DNA from: AC-32 sp038237925
Lineage (GTDB): Bacteria; Actinomycetota; Thermoleophilia; Gaiellales; Gaiellaceae
NCBI GenBank assembly: GCA_038237925.1
Contig: JBBRYF010000004.1
Span: 96,961 to 160,960, forward strand
Length of the DNA stretch: 64,000 nt
Direction: 5' to 3'
Position numbers and translations under genes: made by a program. Every line of letters starts with the position of its first letter. The stretch's first letter is position 1. Shown here piece after piece: positions 22,072 through 30,749 of the stretch. The notes under the pieces are model-generated. The model was not told where the DNA came from. It was given only the letters and a program-made list of their open reading frames with translations, and searched no databases.

Positions 22072-23751
22072 GTGACCGAGGAACGGGTACAGCCGAAGCT
22101 CGGCCTCGCCCTGTCAGGGGGCGGGCATCGCGCGGCCTTCTTCCACATCGGCCTCCTCGCACGGCTCGCCGAGCTCGGGCTGTTGCGGCCGATCCAGGTG
22201 ATCTCGACCGTCTCCGGCGGCTCGATCGTCGGCGCTCTCTACTACCTGCACGTCAAGAACCTGCTCGAGTCGAAGGCCGACGCGGAGATCGCGGACGCCG
22301 ACTATGCCGACCTCGTACGCCAGGTCGAGCGCGAGTACCGCGAGGCGGCCGCGAGCAACGTGCGCGGATCCGGCTGGGCGAACCCGCTGAAGAACTTCCA
22401 GATGGCGTTGCCCACGTACTCCCGCACCGATCGCGTCGCCGAGCTCTACGAGCGGCGCTTCTACTCCAAGGCGTGGGGCGATCGCCCCCGCCGCGGCGGC
22501 CGGATCGCGATGCGCGACCTGCTGATCGCGCCGAAGGGCTTCGAGGGCCGCTTCGACCCGGACGTCGAGAACCCGAAACGGAACGCGCCCGTCCCGATCC
22601 TGCTGCTCGAGGCGACCACGCTGAACACCGGCCACAACTGGCGCTTCGAGGCGATGTACATGGGCGAGCCGCCGCGCCAGGGCACCGCCGACCAGTCGGC
22701 CCGCGAGGACGTCGACAAGAACGCAATCCTCCAGCGGACGAAGTGGGACGACCTTCCCGAAGCCTGCCGCGACTTCCCGCTCGGCGGCGCCGTGGCCTCG
22801 TCCGCGTGCTTCCCCGGCGGCTTCCCGCCGATGGTCGTGCCCGGCCTCTTCGACGACCTGACGGTCGAGCTCGTCGACGGCGGCGTCCACGACAACCAGG
22901 GCGTCGAAGGCCTCGTCGACCGCGACTGCACGAACTGGATCATCAGCGACGGCTCCGGCCAGATGCCCGACCTCGCCCGGCCGTCCACGAGACTCCCGGC
23001 AGTCCTCGGCCGCGTGATCTCCATCTACGGCGACGCCGAGCGCGAGCAGCGGCTGCTGCAACTGCTGAGCCGAGGCGGCGCCGCGTTCATGCACCTCCAG
23101 ACCGGCCTGCCGGCGCGCGAGCGCACTCCCGGGGGGAAAGTCTCCGAGACGGCAACCACCCTGGAGTCGACCGACTTCGGCGTGCTCGAGGACGTCCAGC
23201 GCGCGCTCGCGCAGGTACGCACCGACCTCGACTCGTTCTGCGAGGTCGAGGCCTGGTCGCTGATGGCCGACGCCTACCAGCTCACCGGCAAGATCGTCCC
23301 GACGCGGACCGAGCTCGCCGCGCTCGGCACTCCAGGCCCTGCTCAGGACTGGGCGTTCGGCGTCGTCGCGGAACAACTCGCGCAGCCGAGCAAGCGGTTC
23401 CTGAAGGTGCTGCACACCTCCAAGCAGCGCTTCCTCAAGCCCGCGCGGATGACGCCGGTCCTGCTGCCGCTCACCCTGCTGCTGCTGCTCGCCGGAGTCG
23501 GCGCTGCCGCGTACGGGCTCTGGTTGCTCCTGACTCCGCACGGCACCGCCCTCTTCATCGGGACCCTCGCCGTCCTCGGCGCGCTCGCGATCTACGCCAA
23601 CTCGGAGAAGGCGTACGTGAAGCCGGTCGCGATCGGCATCTTCGACGTCGTGCTGCCCGCGCTGCTCGCGCTGCCGCTCGTGCTGATCTCGTGGCTCCAG
23701 CTCGGAGCCGGCCGCTGGTGGCTCTCGCTCGGACGCGCAACGCGCCTCTAA
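22072..23751 (+). CDS. patatin-like phospholipase with C-terminal membrane segments
   Basis: About 559 residues. The patatin domain has the oxyanion loop LALSGGGHRAAFFHIG, the nucleophile elbow VSGGSIVGALY (G-x-S-x-G form GGS) and the catalytic-Asp motif ELVDGGVHDNQG. After about residue 460 there are three hydrophobic helices (VLLPLTLLLLLAGVGAAAYGLWLLL; ALFIGTLAVLGALAIYA; VVLPALLALPLVLISWLQL), so the enzyme is anchored in the membrane. It would hydrolyse acyl lipids. The GTG at 22072 is chosen by homology, but the best ribosome binding site (GGAGG at 22043-22048) points to an out-of-frame ATG at 22053. Confidence 0.88.
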   Translation: MTEERVQPKLGLALSGGGHRAAFFHIGLLARLAELGLLRPIQVISTVSGGSIVGALYYLHVKNLLESKADAEIADADYADLVRQVEREYREAAASNVRGSGWANPLKNFQMALPTYSRTDRVAELYERRFYSKAWGDRPRRGGRIAMRDLLIAPKGFEGRFDPDVENPKRNAPVPILLLEATTLNTGHNWRFEAMYMGEPPRQGTADQSAREDVDKNAILQRTKWDDLPEACRDFPLGGAVASSACFPGGFPPMVVPGLFDDLTVELVDGGVHDNQGVEGLVDRDCTNWIISDGSGQMPDLARPSTRLPAVLGRVISIYGDAEREQRLLQLLSRGGAAFMHLQTGLPARERTPGGKVSETATTLESTDFGVLEDVQRALAQVRTDLDSFCEVEAWSLMADAYQLTGKIVPTRTELAALGTPGPAQDWAFGVVAEQLAQPSKRFLKVLHTSKQRFLKPARMTPVLLPLTLLLLLAGVGAAAYGLWLLLTPHGTALFIGTLAVLGALAIYANSEKAYVKPVAIGIFDVVLPALLALPLVLISWLQLGAGRWWLSLGRATRL

Positions 23752-23759
23752 CCCCAAAC

Positions 23760-23776
23760 GGGGCTGCTTTAGCCCC
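23760..23776 (+). terminator. short hairpin after the patatin gene
   Basis: GGGGCT-GCTTT-AGCCCC follows the patatin stop by 8 bases and precedes the transpeptidase gene. The stem is only 6 bp, and downstream is CAAAAAGGG rather than T-rich, so termination would be weak. Confidence 0.45.
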
Positions 23777-23821
23777 CAAAAAGGGCATGACTAACGGCGC
23801 CATCGCGCCGATCTCGGTGGT

Positions 23822-24586
23822 GTGCGCGTACGCATTGCCACCGTTGTCGGTCTTGTCCTCGCCGTTGCACTTGCAGGCGGGCTCTCGGTGCACGCACAGC
23901 CGGTGCGGACGGCGACGCCGCACCTCGCGAGGCACGTCGCCGCGCGGCCCGCGCCGCAGAAGCGCTCCGTTCGGCCGCAGAAGCGCCCCGTTCGCCGGCC
24001 GGGCACGGTCGTTGCCTACGTTCGCGCCGGCCGCACGGTCGCGGTACGAAGCGCCCCCGGTGGCCCCGTCGTAGCTCGACTCTCGTCGCGCACCGAATTC
24101 GGCTCGCCCCGCACCCTCGCCGTCACGCGCGTCACCCACGGCCTGCGCGTGATCACGACCGAGCTCGCCAACAGCCGCACCGGCTGGGTGGACGCGCCCG
24201 GCGCGCTCCGCCTGAGCCGGACCACGCTGAGCCTCGACGTCGACCTCTCGACCCGGCTGTTGCGCGTGCGCAGCGGCGGTCACCTGCTCCGAGCGATCCG
24301 CGTCGGGATCGGTGCGCCCGGAACCGCAACGCCCACGGGCCGCTTTGCGATCACAGACAAGCTTCGGGGCGCCGACTACTCAGCGGTCTACGGGTGCTGC
24401 ATCCTCGCCCTCTCCGGCCACCAGACGAACCTCCCACCCGGCTGGACGGGCGGGAGCCGTCTCGCCATTCACGGCGGCTCCACAGCAGGCGCCGTCAGCA
24501 CCGGCTGCCTTCATGCCGACGAGGTCGATCTGCGCTACCTGATGCGCTCGATCCCGCTCGGCGCGCAGATCACCATTCATCCGTAG
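23822..24586 (+). CDS. L,D-transpeptidase (YkuD family)
   Basis: A 254-residue exported protein. The signal peptide is MRVRIATVVGLVLAVALAGGLSVHA, then a basic Pro/Arg linker with PQKR-VR repeats, an SH3-like segment around residues 60-125 (VAYVRAGRTVAVRSAPGGPVVARL) and the YkuD domain from about residue 135. The catalytic motif is IHGGSTAGAVSTGC, giving His and Cys with the HxxxS-x6-GC spacing of the family. It would make 3-3 cross-links in peptidoglycan or attach proteins to it. The GTG start is at 23822. Confidence 0.92.
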   Translation: MRVRIATVVGLVLAVALAGGLSVHAQPVRTATPHLARHVAARPAPQKRSVRPQKRPVRRPGTVVAYVRAGRTVAVRSAPGGPVVARLSSRTEFGSPRTLAVTRVTHGLRVITTELANSRTGWVDAPGALRLSRTTLSLDVDLSTRLLRVRSGGHLLRAIRVGIGAPGTATPTGRFAITDKLRGADYSAVYGCCILALSGHQTNLPPGWTGGSRLAIHGGSTAGAVSTGCLHADEVDLRYLMRSIPLGAQITIHP

Positions 24587-24596
24587 ACTCGCCGGC

Positions 24597-25610
24597 ATGG
24601 TCGAAGAGGGCCTCGCCGAGCTCCACACGCACCTCGGCGCGTCGGTTGCCTCCGAGATCATGTGGAGCCTCGCCCACGAGCAGGGCATCGCGCTCCCGGT
24701 CAAGGACTACTGGGAGTTCGACCGGCTCGTCACGATCGCCGACCCGCGTCGCGTCGACTCGCTCGACGCCCTCGACCAGATCTACCACTGGACCGAGCTG
24801 ATCCAATCGAGCCCGCTCGCCGTCGAGCGCTCGGTGCACACGGCGATCGGCGGCGCCTACCGCTCGCAGCACATCACGACGCTCGAGCTCCGCTTCAACC
24901 CGATGAAGCGCAACCGCGGCGGCGAGCGCGACCTCGACCACATCATCATGGCGGCCAGTCGCGGGCTCGACCGCGCGAGCCTCGAGTACCCGCTCGTGCG
25001 CTCGGGCCTGATCCTGATGATGGACCGCACCTTCGACGAGCGGCAGAACGCCACCATCGTCGAGAAGGCGATCCGCTACGCGCCGCGCGGGGTCGTCGGC
25101 GTCGACATCGCCGGCCCGCGCCCGGGCGGCGGGCGCTACCCGTATCGCGACCTCCAGCCGCTCGTCGAGGAGGCGCGCAACGCCGGCCTCGGCGTGACCA
25201 TCCACGTCGGCGAGGAGGGCGAAGAGCATGGCGACGCCGAGATCGGGGAGGTGGTCGAGTACCTGCGCCCCGACCGGATCGGCCACGGCATCCTCGCCGC
25301 CCGCAACCCCGACCTGATGGCGGCGCTACGCGAGCAGGAGATCGTGCTCGAGATCTGCCCCACGTCGAACCTGCTGACCCGCGCGCTTCCCGACGAGGAC
25401 GCCGTGCGCGAGACCTTCCGCGCCTTCGTCGAGCACGGCGTTCAGTTCACGATCGCCACCGACGGGCCCGAGATGATGCGAACGCACCTACGCGACGAGT
25501 TCGAGCTGCTCGAGCGGATCGGCGCGCTCAGCGAGGACGAGCTGACCGAGGCGAACGCACGCGGCCACGAGGCCAGCTTCGTCGGCCGCGTAGCGCAGCG
25601 CGTCACGTAG
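24597..25610 (+). CDS. adenosine deaminase family protein
   Basis: A 337-residue TIM-barrel amidohydrolase. The zinc-binding HTHLGAS is near residue 10, VTIHVGEEGEE near 200 supplies a zinc His and the catalytic Glu, DRIGHGI near 230 a further His, and the Asp ligand is in FTIATDGPEMM. These are the adenosine/AMP deaminase motifs, although the usual SLNTDDP reads ATDGPEM, so the substrate may be another adenine derivative. It is likely cytoplasmic purine salvage. ATG at 24597, 10 bp after the transpeptidase stop. Confidence 0.88.
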   Translation: MVEEGLAELHTHLGASVASEIMWSLAHEQGIALPVKDYWEFDRLVTIADPRRVDSLDALDQIYHWTELIQSSPLAVERSVHTAIGGAYRSQHITTLELRFNPMKRNRGGERDLDHIIMAASRGLDRASLEYPLVRSGLILMMDRTFDERQNATIVEKAIRYAPRGVVGVDIAGPRPGGGRYPYRDLQPLVEEARNAGLGVTIHVGEEGEEHGDAEIGEVVEYLRPDRIGHGILAARNPDLMAALREQEIVLEICPTSNLLTRALPDEDAVRETFRAFVEHGVQFTIATDGPEMMRTHLRDEFELLERIGALSEDELTEANARGHEASFVGRVAQRVT

Positions 25611-25725
25611 GGCGGAGCGGATCCAGCCGGGGCCACCGCAGAGTTCGTACCCCGTTGGGCGTAGACCCCAAGTTACGCCGCGCGGGCAATAGGCACAGCA
25701 CGGGGCCGTTGTTAGCGTCGCCGCC

Positions 25726-25992
25726 ATGGTCACAGTCCTGCATGAGGGGCCGCCGGTGATCACGGATCGGCAGCTTCAGGTGATCGAGCTGATCGCCGCC
25801 GGATACTCGAACGACGAGGTCGCGCGTCGCCTCGGCATCTCGCCGAGAACCGCAAAGGCCCACTCGGACGTCCTCCGGCAGAAGCTCGGCTGCGCACGGC
25901 GTCGGCAGATTCCAAGCGCGTACCGAACGATCACCGGCCGCGACCCCCTCTCCCAAAGCCTCGGAGCAGGACTACCCGCTCCGGGGGACTGA
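25726..25992 (+). CDS. small LuxR-type DNA-binding protein
   Basis: An 88-residue protein that is essentially one LuxR/GerE helix-turn-helix: ITDRQLQVIELIAAGYSNDEVARRLGISPRTAKAHSDVLRQKLG. No receiver or ligand domain is attached. It lies at the left edge of the lower-GC island and precedes the large LuxR regulator, with a terminator between them. It may act as a stand-alone regulator or need an unlinked partner. Confidence 0.83.
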   Translation: MVTVLHEGPPVITDRQLQVIELIAAGYSNDEVARRLGISPRTAKAHSDVLRQKLGCARRRQIPSAYRTITGRDPLSQSLGAGLPAPGD

Positions 25993-25998
25993 CGGCAC

Positions 25999-26030
25999 CC
26001 GCGCCTGCGGCCGAAAGGTCGCAGGCGCGG
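25999..26030 (+). terminator. terminator hairpin after the small LuxR gene
   Basis: Arms CCGCGCCTGCGGCC and GGTCGCAGGCGCGG pair over 14 positions with one G-T wobble around a GAAA tetraloop. It begins seven bases after the stop at 25992 and is followed by AGTCTCTGCT. It would insulate the next regulator gene. Confidence 0.75.
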
Positions 26031-26101
26031 AGTCTCTGCTCGAAAGGTTGGCGCCCTGGACGCGCGGGTCTAGGGTTAGCGCGAAGCAACCGGCGCAGGC
26101 G

Positions 26102-28688
26102 ATGGACGAGGCAAAGGGAAACGCAGCATCTCAAGTAAGCCGCCACATCATCGAGCGGCCGCGCCTGACGCGCCTTCTCGACGAGACGACGGCGAGGGTC
26201 ATCACGCTCGTCGCACCGGCGGGCTACGGGAAGACGACCCTCGCACGCCAGTGGCTTGCGAGCCGGCCGCACGCTTGGTACCCGGCACGCGCGTCGTCCG
26301 CTGAAGTCGCAGCACTCGGTTCGGGGCTTCTCCAGTCAGCCGATGGCGTGTTGTTCTCCGAGCAAGGCACCCGATTCCATGAATGGCTGCCATACGCGGC
26401 GGGGGCCGGAGGACTGGGCGCGCGCTGCCGATCTCCTCGTCGCCGATCTAGCCGACTGGCCAGCCTCCGTCTGGTTCGCGATAGATGACTATCAGCGCCT
26501 TTCGCCCGATGCCGAGCACGTCATCGACCGACTGCGCGCGGTCGAAAACCTAAGACTTCTAGTGACTACACGCCGCCGCCCTCTCTGGTGCACCTCGCGA
26601 GATCTTCTCTACGGAGACGTGTTTGAGCTCGATCTCATCGCTTTGAAGATGAACGATGAAGAGGCGGCCGCGGTCCTCGGGGATCTTGGGGAGGCGGTAA
26701 TGCAGGAATTCATCAGTGCTGCCGCGGGCTGGCCAGCGATCATTGGGCTCGCGTCCTTCGCCGACAGTTCTCTACCAAGCGATCGAGAGGCTCTGCCTCC
26801 TGAGCTTCACGCATACATCGCAGAGGAGCTTTACGGATCGATCGCACCTTCGGTACGTGAGGAACTCGCACAGCTGAGCTTACTTCCATCGATTTCTTCA
26901 TCGACCGCGGCGAATCTGCTTGGTACTACTAGCCCCTCGGTGGTGGCCGAGGGGACGCGGGTGGGCTTTCTTACTGACGATCGGTCCGGACTCCTCACCG
27001 TGCATCCTCTCCTTCGATCTTTCTTGCGCCGAAAAATGCTCGAGCTGCCGCCCGATCGCTGTGAAGGACTCGTCGAAAACGTCGTGCGCCTGCTTCTTGG
27101 CGAAAAGCAATGGAACGAGGCGTTTGAGGTAGCCCGGCAGTTTGAGGTGCCCCATCTGTTCGATCAGGTGATCGAGAGTTCGCTCTATGATTTGCTGGAT
27201 TGCGGCCATCTCGCGACGTTGTCAACTTTCGTTGAGGTCGGGCGGATCCGCGGCGCGGAAGCGGCCGTCCTCGATCTGGCTGAGGCCGAACTGGTCTTCC
27301 GAGAGGGCTTTCACGAGCGGGCGCGCCGACTCGCAGAGCGGGCCGGTGCGCAGTTGGTCGGTCGCTTAGAGCTTGCCTCTAAAGCGTTTTGTCGCGCCGG
27401 CCATAGCGCTTACTTCACCGACGCGATCGATGACGCCGTCGCGAACTTCCAACGAGCGCGGGATCTCGCACCAGACCTAGAGGATGAACGGCGAGCAGTC
27501 TGGGGCCTCTTCCTGTCAGCACTAGAGCAAGAGGATGACTCTGCGGCTGTCCTCCTGGGGGACTTCGAGGCGATCAGCGGCTCAAGCGCCAATGACATGG
27601 CTCGGATCCAAAACGGCCGGCTTCATTTTGCCATGCGGCTTGGCACGCTACGTCACGGCCTCTCTGGAGCAGACGCGGTTGCCAGCATCGCGAGCGAGGC
27701 GAAAGACCCGGTCGTGCGTGCTTCTTTTTGGCACATCTACGCGGCCGCGCTTCGAGCCGCAGCCGAGTATGGAAGCGCGGTGGAGGCGACGGACAGCGCG
27801 TTGCGCGAGATAAGCCGGTTTGATCTGGATTTCGGGCGAGCGCATGTGTACCTCACGCGGGCAGGAGCGCTGGCAGGAATGGCTGCATACGAGGAAGCAT
27901 TGGACTTGCTCGACGATGTCGCGAGGTCAGCCAGTCGTAACGGCGACACGTACCTTCAAATGAATGAGCGAACGACCCGGTGCAAGCTCCTTCTACTCAC
28001 TGGAGAAATGACGGATGCCGTCCGGGTAACGGACGTCACCTGGGCTCAGGTTGGCTCTCGTGGACAATACGCCGAATTCTTGGCCTCAAGAGCCCTAGCG
28101 CTGGCGACATTGCCTCAGTCCCGCCACGGCGCGATTGAGGTGCTGGAGCAGGCTGAGCGTACGAGCGGTGAGAACGAGGCTACGGCTCTTTGCACGTGCG
28201 TTCGCGCGCTCCTCAGCATTGACCGCGAGCATGAAATCGCTGCTCTAATTCCGCGCTCCCGCACGGCGATAGCCAAAGGCATACTGGATCCATTTGTCTT
28301 CGCTCTTCGTCTTGACCGCCGACTTCCGAGACTGATCGCCCAAATGCCGGACCTCCGCTCCGCACTCCATGAGGTCTTGCGGCGTGTCGACGGTACCTCG
28401 CCCGAGAACGACACTCGGCGATCACTTGCCTACGAACCTCTGCAAGCCACCCAATTGACTCGTCGGGAGCAAGAAGTGCTTGTGTTTCTCGCTGATGGGA
28501 GCACGAACAAGGAGATCGCCGCCCGACTTTTCTTGACCGAGTCGACAGTCAAGGTTCACGTGCGCCACGTCTTGCAAAAGCTCGGTGTGCGTACTCGCAC
28601 CGAAGCTGCTATCCAAGTTCTCAAGACGCGACAACATGAAGCTGGGGCAGCTTCGGAGCCTCTAAATCTAGATCCTGACTCGCGCTGA
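26102..28688 (+). pseudogene. MalT-type LuxR regulator interrupted by a one-base frameshift
   Basis: Read across two frames it encodes about 861 residues. The N-terminus (from ATG 26102) has a Walker A motif, VAPAGYGKTTLARQW, near residue 40. Frame 1 runs to HEWLPYAAG and the protein resumes one base later with PEDWARAADLLVADL and the Walker B-like VWFAIDDYQRL. The change falls at a run of five G (26401-26405); removing one G restores the frame. Helical repeats follow, ending in the LuxR helix-turn-helix LTRREQEVLVFLADGSTNKEIAARLFLTESTVKVH. Such STAND/LAL regulators bind an inducer and ATP. GC is lower than in the flanks. It could be a real mutation, a programmed shift or a sequence error. 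Confidence 0.85.
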
Positions 28689-30036
28689 CCCTGAGCTCAT
28701 TGCCGCGCCCGAGCCGATATGCCTCGGACGCACTAGCAAGAATCGCCTCAAAAGCCGCGACGACGGTTGTGTCGAACTGGGTCCCTACCGCCTCCGCGAT
28801 TCTAAGCCGTGCCACATGTGATGGCATCGCGTCCCTGTAGGGCCGATCCGAGGTCATGGCGTCATACGCGTCAGCGACCGCGATGATCCGAGAGATCAAG
28901 GGAATATCATCGTCAGACAGAGAGTCGGGGTAACCGCAGCCATCCATGCGTTCGTGGTGGTGCCGAACAATCCGCGCAACCTCTTCGTAGTCATCAACGT
29001 TGGCGAGAATTCGCTCGCCGATGACCGAGTGTTTCTCCATGAGGCGACGCTCATCGATGGTGAGTGGTCCAGGTTTCTCGAGAAGGCCGGGTGGCAGGCC
29101 AACCTTTCCAATGTCATGAACGAGGCCGCACAAATGGGCCATCTGTGCCTTTTGCGGCATAAGACCGAGGCGATCGGCGATGTCTCGTGCGTAAGTGGCA
29201 ACGGCAGCTGAGTGGCCGGCCGTGTAGCGGTCCCGCGCATCCAATGTCGCCACCAGTGCGGTGGCGAACGACACATTCGCCCTCTCTTGGCGGACGATCG
29301 CCCTCGCGAGCTCCTCGGCAGTCGCGCGCTGTTCCTGGTAGAGCAGAAAGAGCTTCTGCGCCGCGAATGCGGGAAGCAGGAAGAGTGCCACGCTCCAAGG
29401 CGAAACTTCGCGATAGGTATAGACCAACAGGGTCGTGATCGGCGTGTAAAGCGGCATGGTCACTAGAACCGTGCTCCCAATCCGGGCGATCTCGGTCAAC
29501 GAACCGCCGCGTAGCCTTGCCACGACTGATCCGAGAAGAAAGTCGCCGCCCTGCTCCAGAAGTGTCGCGGCTGCGACCGCAGCCGTGAGCCGGCCGAACG
29601 TGTGATCCTGGGGACCGTCGATGGCAAGGGCGACTATTCCTGCACATCCTGCGGCGATAGAGCGCGAGGACGTCCAGATAAACCACCGAGCATAAGGCGC
29701 GCGAAACTCGAGGAGAAGGCTCGCGACGCTCACGCAGATCGCCGCACCAGGGCCATAGATGACCGCCGCTAGAACAATCGGAAGAAACGAAACAGAGATC
29801 TCCGCGCGCGGGCTGAGCCTCACGCTCTGTCGCTCTGCGATGAGCGCAGATACAGCCAGAATCGCGAGTGGCCAAAGCGGCCCGGATTTAGTCAAGCCGC
29901 TGTGCTCGGCGACGACGAACGCGAGGATGCCGGAGAGTACAGCCAACCAAGCGGTGTACGACACCAGGACGTAATCGCGGCCGGTAAGTCGGCCCTCCAC
30001 CTGAAAGAACCAACCGAGAGCACGACGAGGCGCCAC
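28621..30036 (-). CDS. membrane-bound HD-GYP domain phosphodiesterase
   Basis: A 471-residue protein. About seven hydrophobic segments fill residues 20-240 (a MASE-like sensor region), then a short linker (YQEQRATAEELARAIVRQERAN), then the HD-GYP domain. Motifs are CGLVHDIGKVGLP (HD), HHHERMDGCGYPDSL (the HH..GYP signature) and AVADAYDAMTSDRPYR. It would cleave cyclic di-GMP. The GTG at 30036 is chosen because GGGGGAG lies six bases upstream; GTG at 30072 is the longer option. Its 3' end overlaps the convergent LuxR gene by 68 bp. It belongs to the lower-GC island. Confidence 0.9.
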   Translation of the reverse strand: MAPRRALGWFFQVEGRLTGRDYVLVSYTAWLAVLSGILAFVVAEHSGLTKSGPLWPLAILAVSALIAERQSVRLSPRAEISVSFLPIVLAAVIYGPGAAICVSVASLLLEFRAPYARWFIWTSSRSIAAGCAGIVALAIDGPQDHTFGRLTAAVAAATLLEQGGDFLLGSVVARLRGGSLTEIARIGSTVLVTMPLYTPITTLLVYTYREVSPWSVALFLLPAFAAQKLFLLYQEQRATAEELARAIVRQERANVSFATALVATLDARDRYTAGHSAAVATYARDIADRLGLMPQKAQMAHLCGLVHDIGKVGLPPGLLEKPGPLTIDERRLMEKHSVIGERILANVDDYEEVARIVRHHHERMDGCGYPDSLSDDDIPLISRIIAVADAYDAMTSDRPYRDAMPSHVARLRIAEAVGTQFDTTVVAAFEAILASASEAYRLGRGNELRVSASQDLDLEAPKLPQLHVVAS

Positions 30037-30098
30037 TTGAAACTCCCCCTTTAGGGTGATACCGTCGAACACGCTGTCAGTCCCCCGAGGGAGGAAAT

Positions 30099-30176
30099 AT
30101 GCGCTCCCGTTTCACTAGTTCGCTGCTCGCGTTGTGCACGCTGGCGGCGGTGTCCGGAAACGTCAAGTGGTGGTAG
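30099..30176 (+). CDS. 25-residue secreted peptide, candidate signal peptide/pheromone
   Basis: The frame reads MRSRFTSSLLALCTLAAVSG then NVKWW and TAG. It has a basic start, a hydrophobic core (about residues 8-18), an Ala-x-Ser site near residues 17-19 and a short polar tail ending in two Trp. The start has an excellent ribosome binding site (GGGAGG) with AAAT before the ATG. It is divergent from the HD-GYP gene and converges on a LuxR gene. Signal cleavage would release a five- or six-residue peptide such as GNVKWW. No product of this kind is known to me; a pheromone role is inference. Confidence 0.6.
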   Translation: MRSRFTSSLLALCTLAAVSGNVKWW

Positions 30177-30322
30177 CTGGATCTACGGCCCACGGCGCGT
30201 CGTAGCTTCCGTTTTCCACAAGCTGCCCACATCACCCTGTTGAGGGATTTCCACAGATGTGTGGAAATCCAGGCAAGGGCTGTGGACAGTTTCGTCGAAG
30301 TCGCTAGGTTCGGCTCGGCGCG
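30177..30322. other. gap with clustered TCCACA motifs
   Basis: Between the peptide gene and the convergent LuxR gene. TTTTCCACA at 30212-30220, two ATTTCCACA copies as an inverted repeat (30245-30270) and CTGTCCACA on the minus strand (30281-30289) resemble DnaA boxes. No gene is seen. Confidence 0.5.
30245..30270. promoter_or_regulatory. perfect 11-bp-arm inverted repeat
   Basis: GGATTTCCACA-GATG-TGTGGAAATCC is perfectly symmetric with a 4-base spacer. As DNA it could be a dimer-binding operator, for instance for a LuxR protein of this island; as RNA it would be a hairpin between two convergent genes. There is no T-run on either side. Confidence 0.6.
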
Positions 30323-30694
30323 CTAGGCGATCAGATTTCGCCTGAAGCCCACCGCTACGGCGTGGGCTCGCGACCTCGCCTGCAATTTTGCAAGCAGGTG
30401 TCGTACGTGCGACTTCACCGTCTCCTCCGAGAGGAAGAGCCGGACACCGATCTCGCGATTCACGAGGCCGTCGGAGATCAGCTGGAGGACTTCGATCTCA
30501 CGTGCCGTCGGCTCCTGCTCGAGCTCCTGGAGCGGACCGGAGAACGGAATGACCTCGGCGCCGCCGCCGCGACGCTTGGCCACCGCATCGAAGCGGCGAC
30601 TGTGGTCGACGTAGCGGGACAGGATCTCGTTGCGCTCGGCAGCATCCACGGTAATGGGCCTATCGGCCACGCCTCGGGCTCGCTTTAGCGCCAC
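30323..30694 (-). CDS. LuxR-type helix-turn-helix protein
   Basis: A 123-residue protein. The N-terminal 60 residues have no recognised domain. The C-terminal half is a LuxR domain: PTAREIEVLQLISDGLVNREIGVRLFLSEETVKSHVRHLLAKL. The GTG start is at 30694. It converges on the small peptide gene and lies 55 bp beyond the end of the oligopeptide transporter operon on the same strand. It could be read through from that operon or be independent. Confidence 0.85.
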   Translation of the reverse strand: MALKRARGVADRPITVDAAERNEILSRYVDHSRRFDAVAKRRGGGAEVIPFSGPLQELEQEPTAREIEVLQLISDGLVNREIGVRLFLSEETVKSHVRHLLAKLQARSRAHAVAVGFRRNLIA

Positions 30695-30749
30695 GGCCTA
30701 CCCCGTTTCAGGGATGGCTTAGGCTCAGTCGTTACGCGCTGACGCGCTG

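Noticed and set aside
22053..24074. A 673-codon plus-strand frame with a good ribosome binding site
   Set aside because: It is out of frame with the clear patatin and transpeptidase domains and is Arg/Ala-rich throughout. Its start site is kept as a finding.
25658..25679. GGCGTA-N10-TACGCC repeat before the small LuxR gene
   Set aside because: Six-base arms with a 10-base gap occur often by chance in this composition; no second copy was seen.
30212..30289. A chromosomal replication origin
   Set aside because: DnaA-box-like motifs are present, but dnaA, dnaN, rpmH and an AT-rich unwinding element are not. Kept only as a motif cluster.
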